The translations under genes were made by a program, and so were the position numbers. Below, one piece after another: positions 23,306 through 32,955 of a DNA stretch of 64,000 nucleotides. The notes under the pieces were generated by a model. The model had not been told where the DNA came from. It did not search any database and worked only from the letters and a program-made list of their open reading frames with translations. Within the stretch, counting starts at the first letter, position 1. Every line of letters begins with the position of its first letter. This DNA is from Shewanella phaeophyticola (GTDB taxonomy: Bacteria > Pseudomonadota > Gammaproteobacteria > Enterobacterales > Shewanellaceae): positions 4,092,001 through 4,156,000 of the forward strand of contig NZ_JAODOQ010000001.1 in assembly GCF_025398315.1 (NCBI RefSeq). The letters run 5' to 3'.

Positions 23306-24403
23306 ATGAATTTAGCTGCAATGGATCCTAAAAACTACGATGCACAATTACAACAAAAGCGCATCAAGCTTGAACAGGCCTTTGCCAATTTCAATCCACC
23401 AGCGCTAGAAATTTTTGCTTCAGAACCGATGCATTATCGTATGCGTGCCGAATTTAGAATGTGGCATGAAGGCGATGACTTATATTACTACATGTTTGAT
23501 AAAGCACTGAATGCAAAAGTGCGTTGTGACCAATATTTACCAGCAGGGTTACTGATTAATCAGATGATGGCGGCAATTATAGAAGAATTAAAGCCTAATC
23601 CAGCATTACGTCACAAGCTATTTCAGATAGATTTTTTGTCAACGCTTAGTGGTGAAATTTTAGTGTCGCTGCTCTATCATCGTCAACTTGATGATGAATG
23701 GCGCGATCAAGCAACTCAATTAAAAGCTAAATTAGCGACACAGTTTAATGTCAATATTATTGGCCGAGCTCGTAAGCAAAAAATAGACTTAGACAAAGAC
23801 TTTGTGGTCGAATCGTTAACGGTTAATCAACAAGCGTTACAGTACAAGCAAATCGAAAACAGCTTTACTCAGCCTAATGCAAAAGTCTCAGTAAAAATGC
23901 TCGAATGGGCGATAGATGCAACTAAACAAAGCCAAGGTGATTTACTGGAACTGTATTGTGGCAATGGTAATTTTACCATTGCATTAGCACAAAACTTTAA
24001 CCGAGTATTAGCCACTGAATTAGCTAAGCCATCTGTTGATGCCGCTCAATATAATATTGCTATCAATAAAGTGGATAACGTTCAGATTATTCGTATGTCG
24101 GCAGAAGACTTTAGCGACGCGATGGCGAAGAAACGTCAATATCGACGCTTAGAAGGAATTGATTTAGACAGTTATGATTGCAATACCATCTTTGTTGACC
24201 CACCTCGCGCAGGTATTGATTCAGAGACGTTAAAGTTAGTACAAGGCTACGAGCGAATTTTGTATATCTCGTGTAATCCTGAAACCTTAAAAGACAACTT
24301 GCTTACACTAAGCAAAACCCATGAAGTTAGCCGCTTTGCATTATTTGACCAATTTCCATATACCGATCATATGGAGTCAGGTGTGTTGCTAGTGCGTAGA
24401 TAA
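23306..24403 (+). CDS. trmA: tRNA (uracil-5-)-methyltransferase
   Basis: SAM-dependent formation of ribothymidine-54 in the T loop of tRNAs. The start is ATG 23306 (MNLAAMDPKNYDAQLQQKR), giving 365 aa against 366 in E. coli; the frame is open upstream but lacks a better start. The SAM motif is LLELYCGNGNFTIAL (about 215), with FVDPPRAG and the catalytic Cys in YISCNPETL (about 323). A TATAAT-like -10 lies at 23261-23266. The downstream gap holds a MITE. Confidence 0.96.
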   Translation: MNLAAMDPKNYDAQLQQKRIKLEQAFANFNPPALEIFASEPMHYRMRAEFRMWHEGDDLYYYMFDKALNAKVRCDQYLPAGLLINQMMAAIIEELKPNPALRHKLFQIDFLSTLSGEILVSLLYHRQLDDEWRDQATQLKAKLATQFNVNIIGRARKQKIDLDKDFVVESLTVNQQALQYKQIENSFTQPNAKVSVKMLEWAIDATKQSQGDLLELYCGNGNFTIALAQNFNRVLATELAKPSVDAAQYNIAINKVDNVQIIRMSAEDFSDAMAKKRQYRRLEGIDLDSYDCNTIFVDPPRAGIDSETLKLVQGYERILYISCNPETLKDNLLTLSKTHEVSRFALFDQFPYTDHMESGVLLVRR

Positions 24404-24420
24404 CTCAGCGCGATTTGCTA

Positions 24421-24683
24421 GGGTCTGTTGATCTTTCAAGGTTGTTTTTGCAGCGAATTGTTGGCCATTTGTACAAGGCAGAGACTTTGAAGTGTAGTTA
24501 TTCTACATAAAAAGTCGATAACACAGTAAAAATGGCCAACAAACGCTGCCCAAAGGGTTCGGCTAAAAACGTTTTACTCTTTGTTGAATGGATTTTGCTT
24601 AGGTGACTAGGCATCAATCCATTCGTCTCGATTAAAACGTTTTTAACTCGAACAAAATTCAATCAGCAAAGATCAACAGACCC
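24421..24683. mobile_element. 263-bp MITE, copy 1
   Basis: Non-coding element bounded by inverted ends GGGTCTGTTGATCTTT / AAAGATCAACAGACCC and flanked by TA on both sides, as for Tc1/mariner-IS630 type insertion. Internal inverted repeats (for example GCAGCG..TTGTTGGCCATTT with AAATGGCCAACAA..CGCTGC) would fold the whole element. A second copy of equal length with about four differences lies at 50422-50684. It is inserted between the trmA stop and a terminator. Confidence 0.9.
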
Positions 24684-24685
24684 TA

Positions 24686-24724
24686 GATACAACAAGGGCG
24701 CATTCATTGCGCCTTTGTTGTATC
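24686..24724. terminator. trmA/fabR bidirectional terminator
   Basis: Perfect inverted repeat with arms GATACAACAAGGGCGCA / TGCGCCTTTGTTGTATC (one mismatch) between convergent trmA and fabR. The MITE sits just on the trmA side and so separates trmA from it. Confidence 0.75.
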
Positions 24725-24741
24725 GACAATACCGAAAAATT

Positions 24742-25359
24742 TTAGGTACGATTGTCCATTTTTTGCTGTAACGCTTCTGCGCCCGTTGCCACCATGCGCA
24801 ACTGTAATACAAGCTGATCAGCCAATGCTTTACGCTCACTGCGTTTTAAATCTAACGCCGACGCTCCGGCATTAAACACTAAAATCACTAATGCTTCTGC
24901 CTGTGCTCGAGCAAGATCGGGCGTGCGGTTGGCTTGCGCTTCAGTGTAATGCGCGAGCTCTGAAATAAAGTGTTCAATCTCACGCTCTACAGCAGCTCTA
25001 AACGCAGCAGATGTTCCTGAACGCTCATGCAATAAAATACGAAATACGTTTGGATTAGATTCTAATACTTCAATAAAGGTATCGACTGAAATGCGGATAA
25101 CACTGCCACCCGCTTCTGCGCGTTGACGACCTTTACGCATCATTTGGCGCAAGGTTAAACCACCTTCATCAACCATGGTTAATCCAAGTTCGTTCATGTC
25201 TTTAAAGTGACGATAGAAAGAAGTGGGAGCAATACCTGCTTCGCGTGCAACCTCACGCAAACTTAAACTCGAAAAACTACGTTCTGCGCTTAATTGATTA
25301 AAAGCAGCATCCACTAATGCACGACGCGTTTTTTCCTTTTGTTGTGCTCTAACACCCAT
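24742..25359 (-). CDS. fabR: TetR-type unsaturated fatty acid repressor FabR
   Basis: Represses unsaturated fatty acid genes in response to the acyl pool. 205 aa. The N-terminal TetR helix-turn-helix (about 30-55, SLREVAREAGIAPTSFYRHF) is the FabR signature. A helical ligand domain follows. It is divergent from the desaturase, with an 18-bp FabR-type operator between the two genes, so autoregulation and control of the desaturase are likely. Confidence 0.93.
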   Translation of the reverse strand: MGVRAQQKEKTRRALVDAAFNQLSAERSFSSLSLREVAREAGIAPTSFYRHFKDMNELGLTMVDEGGLTLRQMMRKGRQRAEAGGSVIRISVDTFIEVLESNPNVFRILLHERSGTSAAFRAAVEREIEHFISELAHYTEAQANRTPDLARAQAEALVILVFNAGASALDLKRSERKALADQLVLQLRMVATGAEALQQKMDNRT

Positions 25360-25462
25360 TTACTATTCCATTCAGTCAATATTTATCAACAGATAATACC
25401 GTTTTTAAAACAGAAACACAGCCCTGTTAAACTTGACCCGTCCCTATCGACTAAGTTAAATT

Positions 25463-25480
25463 AGCGTACAAATGTACGCT
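25463..25480. promoter_or_regulatory. FabR operator
   Basis: Inverted repeat AGCGTACA-AA-TGTACGCT with perfect 8-bp arms, matching the known FabR site type (AGCGTACA...TGTTCGCT) at E. coli fabA/fabB. It lies 36 bases before the desaturase start and about 105 bases before fabR. Confidence 0.9.
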
Positions 25481-25515
25481 CAACTTGCTATAACCTATTA
25501 TTGGAATCTTATTAA

Positions 25516-26625
25516 ATGAAAAAACCTCCAATCATTTGGCTTAATACCCTGCTATTTGCCATTACCTTAATTGGCGCTGTGGTATTAATCCCTTGGCGTG
25601 GCTTCGCCCATGGCTTTGACGGCATTGAATGGATTGCATTTGTTGTTTTCGCTTACGCTAGTGGCTTATCGATTACCGCTGGCTATCATAGGTTATGGTC
25701 TCATAAAGCCTACAAGGCTCACCCTGCGGTTCGTTTTTTATATGCGTTAGGTGGTGCATTAGCACTGCAGAACAGTGCTTTACATTGGTGTAGTGACCAT
25801 CGTATACACCACAAACATGTTGATAATAATGATAAAGATCCGTACTCGGCTAAAATGGGCTTTTGGTATAGTCACATAGGTTGGATGCTACGTGAATATC
25901 AGGCAAGTCGTTACAGCGATTACAATAACGTACGCGATTTACAAAACGACCGTATCGTTATGTGGCAGCATAAACACTACTTAGCGTTAGTCATTTTTAT
26001 GAACATTGGTTTACCAGCATTTTTAGGTTGGTTAAACGGTGACATACTGTCGATGGTGTTAATGGCAGGTTTATTACGCTTAGTGGTAGTACATCACTGC
26101 ACCTTTTTTATTAACTCTTTAGCCCACATTTGGGGTAAACAGCCGTACACAGATAAAAACACTGCACGCGATAATGCCTTTTTAGCCTTATTAACATATG
26201 GCGAGGGCTATCACAATTTTCACCATATTTTTGAAAACGATTATCGTAATGGCATTAAGTGGTGGGATTACGATCCAACCAAATGGTTAATCAAAGCGAT
26301 GAGCTGGGTTGGCTTAGCCACTAACCTTCGAAAAGTGCCGCAAGAGCGTATTGAAAGTGCACGTTTGCAAATGCAACTCTTGCAAGCGCAAAATCAAGTA
26401 GCACATTTACCTAACTGCGATGAAATTGTTGAAAAGTTTCAAGCTGAATACGATTTAATGAAGCAACATTTACTTGAATACTATCAAGCGAAAAAGAGCT
26501 TGATTGAAGCTAAACGTAAACAATTAGCCGATCATAATCTTAAACAACAAGTGCAACACTTACGCAGCCAGTTTTTAGAAAGGCAGCGTCAATGGAAAAG
26601 CTTAACTGCTGCTTACGCCCAATAA
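25516..26625 (+). CDS. acyl-CoA/acyl-lipid delta-9 fatty acid desaturase
   Basis: Integral membrane di-iron enzyme that introduces a cis double bond into a saturated acyl chain, using oxygen. 369 aa. The three His boxes are HRLWSH (about 58), HRIHHK (about 96) and EGYHNFHH (about 235). Hydrophobic hairpins precede boxes 1 and 3. The C-terminal 80 residues are Gln/Lys-rich and probably coiled-coil, longer than the minimal enzyme. The FabR operator implies membrane-fluidity control, useful in a cold-tolerant marine genus. Confidence 0.93.
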   Translation: MKKPPIIWLNTLLFAITLIGAVVLIPWRGFAHGFDGIEWIAFVVFAYASGLSITAGYHRLWSHKAYKAHPAVRFLYALGGALALQNSALHWCSDHRIHHKHVDNNDKDPYSAKMGFWYSHIGWMLREYQASRYSDYNNVRDLQNDRIVMWQHKHYLALVIFMNIGLPAFLGWLNGDILSMVLMAGLLRLVVVHHCTFFINSLAHIWGKQPYTDKNTARDNAFLALLTYGEGYHNFHHIFENDYRNGIKWWDYDPTKWLIKAMSWVGLATNLRKVPQERIESARLQMQLLQAQNQVAHLPNCDEIVEKFQAEYDLMKQHLLEYYQAKKSLIEAKRKQLADHNLKQQVQHLRSQFLERQRQWKSLTAAYAQ

Positions 26626-26637
26626 GTGAAGTAATAC

Positions 26638-26676
26638 CAAAAGGCCATCTGAGTTAATCCTGATGGCCTTTTTTTA
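26638..26676 (+). terminator. desaturase terminator
   Basis: AGGCCATC, a 13-base loop, GATGGCCT and seven T follow the desaturase stop. The stem is also usable by the convergent acyltransferase gene. Confidence 0.85.
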
Positions 26677-26677
26677 T

Positions 26678-28543
26678 CTACCGGTTAATGTCGAATTGTT
26701 GTGTCACTTGCTGTTGCAATGCCATGCGGTTAGTTGTTTCTCCCGCTACGGCCGCTGTGATATTCACTTTCACGCGGGACCAAAAACGAGTAGGTTTGGT
26801 CGTCAGTGCGTGGCCACCTTTATGACTAAAGTACGAGCCCCATAACCCCTTGAGTGCAAGTGGTATTACGGGTACTGGGTCACGCTGTAATATCTTTTCA
26901 ATTCCTGGTCTAAACTCACCTATTTCACCGTCTGGCGTTAACCGACCTTCAGGGAATATACACACTAGCTCATCATTGGCTAATGCTTGGTGGATCTGTT
27001 CAAATGCATTTTGATAAGTGGCTTCACACTTTTTAGGTGAGCAGATAGGAATCACCCCTGCATGCCTAAACACATATTTTAATAGTGGGATTTCGCTGAT
27101 GGACTTATCCATCACAAACCGAATTGGCCGCGTCGAAGCTCCCATAATGATTAATGCATCAACATAACTCACATGGTTACTGACAATGATCCCTGCTCCT
27201 TGTGCCGGAATGTGCTCTCTGCCATTCACATTAACGCGATACATCACGTGGCTGAGTAAATAACTGATAAACCGCTGGGTGAACTCAGGCACCTGTGAGT
27301 AAACATATAACAATACAGCTAAGTTCATTATGCCAATTAGCATAAATAACTCAGGAATTGTCCAATTTAATACACCGAGTAATACGATTGAGAGTATTGC
27401 AGAGCCCACCATAAACAACGCATTAATAATGTTGTTTGCTGCGATAGCTTGAGCGCACTCTTGTTTTTCTGCACGGGTTTGAATAAACGCATATAAAGGT
27501 ACAATAAATACCCCACCGCTTAACCCAACCAAAAACAGATCAACCATGATTCGATAATGCTGGGCATTGCTAATAAAAGACTCAAAGCTATACACAAAAC
27601 CAGGCTCAACCATTTGTAGCGGGATAGCGCCTATCATGTCGAAGCTAAATACACTGAGTCCCAATACCCCAAACGGCAACAGGCCGAGTTCAACATGGCC
27701 AAACGAAAAACGTTCGCACACAAAAGAGCCAACGGCAATGCCGACAGAAAACAACGCCAACAGTAAAGACACTACTGTAGCATCGGCATGCAAATGCAAC
27801 TTAGCAAAATTAGGAAACTGAGTCAGATAAGTGGCTCCTAAAAACCAAAACCAACTGATGGCTAAAATGGCCATCCAAATCGACTTAGTTTCACGCGCTT
27901 TATTAATACAACGTAAGGTGCCTGAAAATAATGAAAATTTATTCGGGTTGAGCTCACCCTGTGCTGGCAAAGAAGGGATAGCTCGACTGGCAAGATATCC
28001 CGCCACAGCAAGCACCGACACAATAATAGCAGCCCAGGTTAAACCGTTTTCATTCGCTACCACTAAGCCAGCACTTAATGTACCAATAAGAATCGATAAA
28101 AAAGTCCCCATTTCAACTAAGGCATTACCTTTGACTAATTCTGCCTCACTCAATGCTTGCGGTAGTAAAGAATATTTAACCGGACCAAAATAAGCAGACT
28201 GGCTCCCGGTTAAAAACAACAGAAACAACATCACCATATAGCTCTGGCTAACAATGGCGATAGCTGCTGTCGACATAATAATCAGCTCTAAAAGCTTTAA
28301 ACGCCTTATAAGTTTGGCTTTGTTCATGTTATCGGCCACAATTCCCGCATGCGCTGAAAACAAGAAAAACGGTAAAATGAATACGCCAGCGGCTAAATTG
28401 ACAAACAAATTAACATCAATAGGTAAGGTATTGAGCTGACTGTAGGTCACCAGTAATAACAAGACATTTTTATAAAAGTTATCATTTAGCGCCCCTAAGC
28501 ACAGAGTCACAAAATAAGGTAAAAAGCGTTTAGTTAATATCAT
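26678..28543 (-). CDS. MFS transporter fused to a PlsC-type acyltransferase
   Basis: 621 aa. Residues 1-400 are a 12-helix major facilitator domain of the LplT (lysophospholipid flippase) type, beginning with the FVTLCLGALNDNFYKN motif. Residues about 430-610 form a glycerolipid acyltransferase with NHVSYVD (HX4D catalytic motif) and FPEGRLTP (substrate motif). By analogy with LplT-Aas it would bring lysophospholipids in and re-acylate them; the acyl-ACP synthetase part of Aas is missing. The start overlaps the TetR gene stop by 14 bases, so the two form an operon. Confidence 0.9.
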   Translation of the reverse strand: MILTKRFLPYFVTLCLGALNDNFYKNVLLLLVTYSQLNTLPIDVNLFVNLAAGVFILPFFLFSAHAGIVADNMNKAKLIRRLKLLELIIMSTAAIAIVSQSYMVMLFLLFLTGSQSAYFGPVKYSLLPQALSEAELVKGNALVEMGTFLSILIGTLSAGLVVANENGLTWAAIIVSVLAVAGYLASRAIPSLPAQGELNPNKFSLFSGTLRCINKARETKSIWMAILAISWFWFLGATYLTQFPNFAKLHLHADATVVSLLLALFSVGIAVGSFVCERFSFGHVELGLLPFGVLGLSVFSFDMIGAIPLQMVEPGFVYSFESFISNAQHYRIMVDLFLVGLSGGVFIVPLYAFIQTRAEKQECAQAIAANNIINALFMVGSAILSIVLLGVLNWTIPELFMLIGIMNLAVLLYVYSQVPEFTQRFISYLLSHVMYRVNVNGREHIPAQGAGIIVSNHVSYVDALIIMGASTRPIRFVMDKSISEIPLLKYVFRHAGVIPICSPKKCEATYQNAFEQIHQALANDELVCIFPEGRLTPDGEIGEFRPGIEKILQRDPVPVIPLALKGLWGSYFSHKGGHALTTKPTRFWSRVKVNITAAVAGETTNRMALQQQVTQQFDINR

Positions 28544-29144
28544 GCAAACTCCCTGTTTTGCTTATACCAGCAATATATCCTTGGACATGACTGCACAACA
28601 TAGTGCGTAAGTCATTGTGCGTTGCAAATAGCTTTTCATCTAAGGCTAAAGTCGTTAACCCATGAATACCGCCCCAAAGCACTCGGCTCATCAATTCTGC
28701 TTGTGGTTCACTAATGTCAGTAAAATATCTGCGTAATTGTGACTCCACTAAAGCAAATAATGATTTAACAATAGTGGTGTGGTTTTGCGGTAAAGGCTGA
28801 TCGTCTAGCATGGTTAATTCGAACACCAACCGAAAGCAGCTTTTATGCTGTAAAGCAAAATCACTATAAGCCATCGCCATATTTTGAATATTTGTTATCG
28901 GCGCCTGCTTTGTTAACCCTTGCAGCACCGAAGATAAATTCGCCAAAGTCTGTTCTGATACAGCCAATAATAAATACTGATAACTGCCAAAAATATTGAT
29001 TAAGGTACTCGGCACATAGCCAATTTGACTAGCCACTTTTCGCAAACTCAAAGAATGAAGATTGTCATGTTGCAAATGCATGACAACGGCTTCGATTGCC
29101 ATTTGTTTAATTTGCTCATGAGTGTGCTCTTTACGTCTAGCCAC
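28530..29144 (-). CDS. TetR family transcriptional regulator
   Basis: 204 aa. N-terminal helix-turn-helix at about 28-50 (SLRKVASQIGYVPSTLINIFGS), with a C-terminal ligand domain of the WHG type. It is upstream of and overlapping the MFS-acyltransferase gene, so it likely governs that gene; the ligand may be an acyl compound (inference). No clear operator was found in the short upstream gap, though the 29160-29300 region is A/T-rich. Confidence 0.88.
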   Translation of the reverse strand: MARRKEHTHEQIKQMAIEAVVMHLQHDNLHSLSLRKVASQIGYVPSTLINIFGSYQYLLLAVSEQTLANLSSVLQGLTKQAPITNIQNMAMAYSDFALQHKSCFRLVFELTMLDDQPLPQNHTTIVKSLFALVESQLRRYFTDISEPQAELMSRVLWGGIHGLTTLALDEKLFATHNDLRTMLCSHVQGYIAGISKTGSLHDIN

Positions 29145-29338
29145 TGTAGTTACCTAACATCAGTTGTCTTGATGAGTGATAAGCTAACAGCAAACAAAAT
29201 AAAAAACAATGTTCATAATAATTTATTTTATCGAACATAAAGCAATGGCTAGATTGTATAAATGACTAAAACACAAGATATTCTGCTTAATAGTGATTAT
29301 AATTGCTGCTCAATACGCCGTCTAAAGATCACCCTATT

Positions 29339-30394
29339 ATGTCTGAGCAAACAATAAAATTAACCGAATATAGTCATGGTGCTGGTTGTGGCTGTAAAAT
29401 ATCTCCTAAAGTATTAAGCACTATTCTTGCCTCACAGCTCCCCGTTTTTACTGATCCGAATTTACTTGTCGGTAACCAAACTCGTGATGATGCTGCGGTA
29501 TACAAGCTCAATGAACAAACAGGCATTATTAGCACGACTGATTTTTTTATGCCTATCGTTGATGACCCTTTTACTTTTGGTCGTATTGCGGCAACCAATG
29601 CAATTAGTGATATCTACGCCATGGGTGGCACGCCCATTATGGCCATTGCAATATTAGGTTGGCCGGTCAATGTATTGCCACCAACGGTTGCACAGCAAGT
29701 GGTTGATGGTGGGCGCCAGGCTTGTGCAGATGCAGGCATCATGCTTGCCGGTGGCCACAGTATTGATGCACCTGAACCGATTTTTGGTTTAGCCGTAACA
29801 GGGCAAATCCCGTTAGAGTTACTCAAGCAAAATAACACTGCCAAGGCTGGCGATCGCTTATACCTCACCAAACCAATTGGTATTGGTATTTTAACCACAG
29901 CGCAAAAACAAAAGAAATTACGAGACGAGGACAGTCACATTGCCCCACAAGCCATGTGTCAGCTCAATAGTATTGGTATTGAAATCGCAAAAGTTACGGG
30001 CGTGAATGCGTTAACTGATGTCACAGGGTTTGGTTTAGCTGGCCATTTAATTGAAGTGTGCCAGGGCGCCACACTCAAAGCCAACCTCATATTAGAGAAC
30101 GTGCCTTTACTGCCCAAAGTTGCTGATTACTTAGCGCAAGGCTGCGTACCGGGCGGCACACATCGTAATTTTGACAGTTACGGTGAACATTTACCGCAAC
30201 TCACCAATGACCAAAAAGCCATTTTGTGCGATCCGCAAACCAGCGGTGGGTTATTAGTGGCTGTAAACGCAGAAAGCGAAGCTGAACTACAAGCATTGTT
30301 AACGGCAAATAATATACAAGCGGTGTGTATTGGTTCAATGGTCGAATTCACGCCGATTGATACTGGCCATGATACTCTCATCGAGCTAATTTAA
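29339..30394 (+). CDS. selD: selenide, water dikinase (Cys form)
   Basis: Makes selenophosphate from selenide and ATP. The start is ATG 29339 (MSEQTIKLTEYSHGAG), 351 aa. The catalytic position is Cys in GAGCGCKISP, not selenocysteine. ATP/Mg motifs are RDDAAVY, STTDFFMPIVDDP and GGHSIDAPEPIFG. The stop overlaps the mnmH start (TAATG), so selenophosphate is probably supplied for tRNA 2-selenouridine here. Confidence 0.97.
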   Translation: MSEQTIKLTEYSHGAGCGCKISPKVLSTILASQLPVFTDPNLLVGNQTRDDAAVYKLNEQTGIISTTDFFMPIVDDPFTFGRIAATNAISDIYAMGGTPIMAIAILGWPVNVLPPTVAQQVVDGGRQACADAGIMLAGGHSIDAPEPIFGLAVTGQIPLELLKQNNTAKAGDRLYLTKPIGIGILTTAQKQKKLRDEDSHIAPQAMCQLNSIGIEIAKVTGVNALTDVTGFGLAGHLIEVCQGATLKANLILENVPLLPKVADYLAQGCVPGGTHRNFDSYGEHLPQLTNDQKAILCDPQTSGGLLVAVNAESEAELQALLTANNIQAVCIGSMVEFTPIDTGHDTLIELI

Positions 30395-31497
30395 TGAGTG
30401 ACATTATCCCCAGCTCTGAATATGGCCGGTTATTACTTGAAAACAGACCATTAATTGATGTGCGAGCGCCAGTGGAGTTCACTAAAGGTGCTTTTTCACA
30501 TTCGGTTAATTTGCCATTAATGCAAGATAATGAGCGCACTAAAGTCGGCACTTGCTATAAACAACATGGCCAGGATGCCGCCATCGCATTAGGCCACCAA
30601 TTAGTCGCCGGTAAAGTGAAGCAAGCGCGAATAGAAGCATGGCAAGCTCAATTGTCACAACACCCTGAAAGTTATTTATATTGTTTTAGAGGTGGATTAC
30701 GTTCAAAGCTATCCCAGCAATGGATAAAAGATACAGGCATGAATGTGCCTTTTATCCAAGGTGGCTATAAGGCAATGCGCAGTTTTTTAATCGGTGCTAT
30801 CGACAATGCACCAAAACAAACCAGTATGCTGATATTAAGTGGTATTACTGGCAGTGGTAAAACAGAGTTTATACATCAGCGCGATGAGTCGGTTGATTTA
30901 GAAGGTATCGCAAACCATAAAGGCTCAAGTTTTGGCAAAAACATTGAGCCACAGCCGACACAAATCAATTTTGAAAATAACCTTGCGGTTTCATTACTCA
31001 AGCATCAACAGCAGCAACATCGCCATTTACTGCTTGAAGATGAAAGCTATCTGATTGGTCGCTCTGCTTTGCCGCACGCTTTTTATCAAGCGATGCAACA
31101 AGCAGATATTGTATTACTCGATGAACCCAGAGACATTCGCTTGCCTCGGTTACTCAAAGACTATATCACCGATAAGTTGGCAGATTATGTTATTAAATTG
31201 GGTGAGCAAGACGGGTTTGAAGCATTTAGCCACTATCTCACTCAAAGCTTAACGGGTATTCGTAAACGCTTGGGCGGAAAGCTACATCAGCAACTACAAC
31301 AGCTTGTTGATGAGGCTTTATTACAGCAACAAAGTCAAAATAATGCCCGTAAACATCTAGACTGGATAAGCATACTGTTAGACGTTTACTATGACCCTAT
31401 GTATGAATTTCAATTAGAAAAGAAACGCGATAGGGTTATATTTCAAGGTGACAGACAAGCTATTCATCAATGGTTAGACGCTCGTAAAACAGCCTAA
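30394..31497 (+). CDS. mnmH: tRNA 2-selenouridine synthase
   Basis: Replaces sulfur with selenium in the wobble 2-thiouridine of tRNA-Lys/Glu/Gln, through geranylation. 367 aa. The N-terminal rhodanese domain has the active Cys in YCFRGGLRSK (about residue 97), and the P-loop is GITGSGKT (about 150). It is translationally coupled to selD. A terminator follows within 6 bases. Confidence 0.96.
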   Translation: MSDIIPSSEYGRLLLENRPLIDVRAPVEFTKGAFSHSVNLPLMQDNERTKVGTCYKQHGQDAAIALGHQLVAGKVKQARIEAWQAQLSQHPESYLYCFRGGLRSKLSQQWIKDTGMNVPFIQGGYKAMRSFLIGAIDNAPKQTSMLILSGITGSGKTEFIHQRDESVDLEGIANHKGSSFGKNIEPQPTQINFENNLAVSLLKHQQQQHRHLLLEDESYLIGRSALPHAFYQAMQQADIVLLDEPRDIRLPRLLKDYITDKLADYVIKLGEQDGFEAFSHYLTQSLTGIRKRLGGKLHQQLQQLVDEALLQQQSQNNARKHLDWISILLDVYYDPMYEFQLEKKRDRVIFQGDRQAIHQWLDARKTA

Positions 31498-31502
31498 AAA
31501 AT

Positions 31503-31524
31503 AACGCCCTCTTTTGAGGGCGTT
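31503..31524 (+). terminator. selD-mnmH terminator
   Basis: AACGCCCTC-TTTT-GAGGGCGTT then TTG/T-rich. It is also positioned to serve the convergent lipoprotein gene. Confidence 0.85.
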
Positions 31525-31535
31525 TGTTTGTAGGC

Positions 31536-32864
31536 TTAATAAATATCTACAGAAATTTGTTCAATAACATAATTATCATAAAAATCGGACCGAGTTTTCA
31601 AATCAGCGCGTTGTATTTCGACTGCTTTTGTGCGGAATTGATTATATTGGTTCGACGAATGACTAAAGTAGCCATAAATCATTACCGATAAATTCGCTTG
31701 GGTAATTTGCTCAAACGGTGTTTGTAAATTTGTCGGTAAATCCAAATCTGGAAACGTCCCTTTTAAGGGGGCTTCAATTGTCCAGTGCGCAATGCCATTT
31801 TGACCAAAATTAACTTGAAGTAAGGTTTTACCTGTACCGATCCCCGTAAAATCATAGTTACTGGCACCGTCTTCACCAAAGCTAGTTAAAATTGCGTCTG
31901 TACTTTGCAGCATTTTTTGCTGGTTTTGCTGTAATTGCACAATTTGAGTATCGTCTGGATCGGTTACGCGATGACGCCGACTGGTGTAATAATATACCTC
32001 GCCGTAATCATCACCTCCTAAGTAATCAAAATGAGATGAAGTAATGAAGTTATTAGCAAATAACCCCGGGAAAATATGCGGCGACATCATCCATGCAATC
32101 CAGTTTGCCCGGCCATAATCTGTTTCTGAAAATGTTCTAAAATCTGGGTATTCAATATTACTGTTGGCACTACTTAATACAGCATCGAGTAAAACACTTT
32201 CATTCGTGGCGTTTTCAAATATAGAGGGGTCAACATATATAGTGCGATTGGCAGCATAATTGTTAACATCGATTTGTGCGGCATAGGATGTTAGCCCATC
32301 ATCATGGCTGGGAGTGAGGACTAAATTAACTGGAGGGAATTGACCATCTTGTTTACAGACGTTGGCACGTGTCGTCCGGTTGTCGCCATTAAGGTAAACG
32401 GTATAACCATTGTAAGCGAAGTGAATATCATCGAACGAAAAATTAAAGTCAGTGCAAGAGCACGCCGAGTCAAGGTTACTATTACGCCCACCCACAATGC
32501 CGATATCACCCGCTACTACATTGAGCAGACTGGTTACGAACAGTTCATCGTTGATGGTCTGAGCATATGAAAAATGATAAGCCTCACTCGGCCAAGCGAT
32601 ATCAAACTTACCCGTTGAAGGTACTGTTGATTGGCTTAAAATACTGCCATCTTTACGATGTACAATAATGTCAGTTCCCACCGCTGGCTGTGTGGCATCA
32701 CACGCTGCGGCATAATAAACAACATCGCCAGTTAGGCGGCCATCAGGTGTTCCGCCACTGTCAGGTGAACTATCATCACTACCACCTCCACAACCCGTCA
32801 ATCCAATCGCCCCGAGGATGAATAACATCGAAGTTGAAGCGGTATACATTCCTTTGCGTCTCAT
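31536..32864 (-). CDS. putative lipoprotein of unknown function
   Basis: 442 aa from ATG 32864 (MRRKGMYTASTSML), chosen for the GAGAG upstream; an ATG five codons earlier is also open. Signal peptide with lipobox LTGC at about residue 25, then a Gly/Ser/Asp linker. The body contains pairs of cysteines (ACDATQP, SACSCTDFNF) and no enzyme motif I know. It resembles other large secreted Shewanella proteins of unknown role. Monocistronic, convergent with mnmH; its upstream gap holds a MITE-like element. Confidence 0.8.
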   Translation of the reverse strand: MRRKGMYTASTSMLFILGAIGLTGCGGGSDDSSPDSGGTPDGRLTGDVVYYAAACDATQPAVGTDIIVHRKDGSILSQSTVPSTGKFDIAWPSEAYHFSYAQTINDELFVTSLLNVVAGDIGIVGGRNSNLDSACSCTDFNFSFDDIHFAYNGYTVYLNGDNRTTRANVCKQDGQFPPVNLVLTPSHDDGLTSYAAQIDVNNYAANRTIYVDPSIFENATNESVLLDAVLSSANSNIEYPDFRTFSETDYGRANWIAWMMSPHIFPGLFANNFITSSHFDYLGGDDYGEVYYYTSRRHRVTDPDDTQIVQLQQNQQKMLQSTDAILTSFGEDGASNYDFTGIGTGKTLLQVNFGQNGIAHWTIEAPLKGTFPDLDLPTNLQTPFEQITQANLSVMIYGYFSHSSNQYNQFRTKAVEIQRADLKTRSDFYDNYVIEQISVDIY

Positions 32865-32955
32865 GTGCTTTGCTCTCAATAAAACAGCTTATTAACAATT
32901 GAGATACAATATTCACACGTCAATATAAAAGCAATATGCTACATAAAATATAGTT

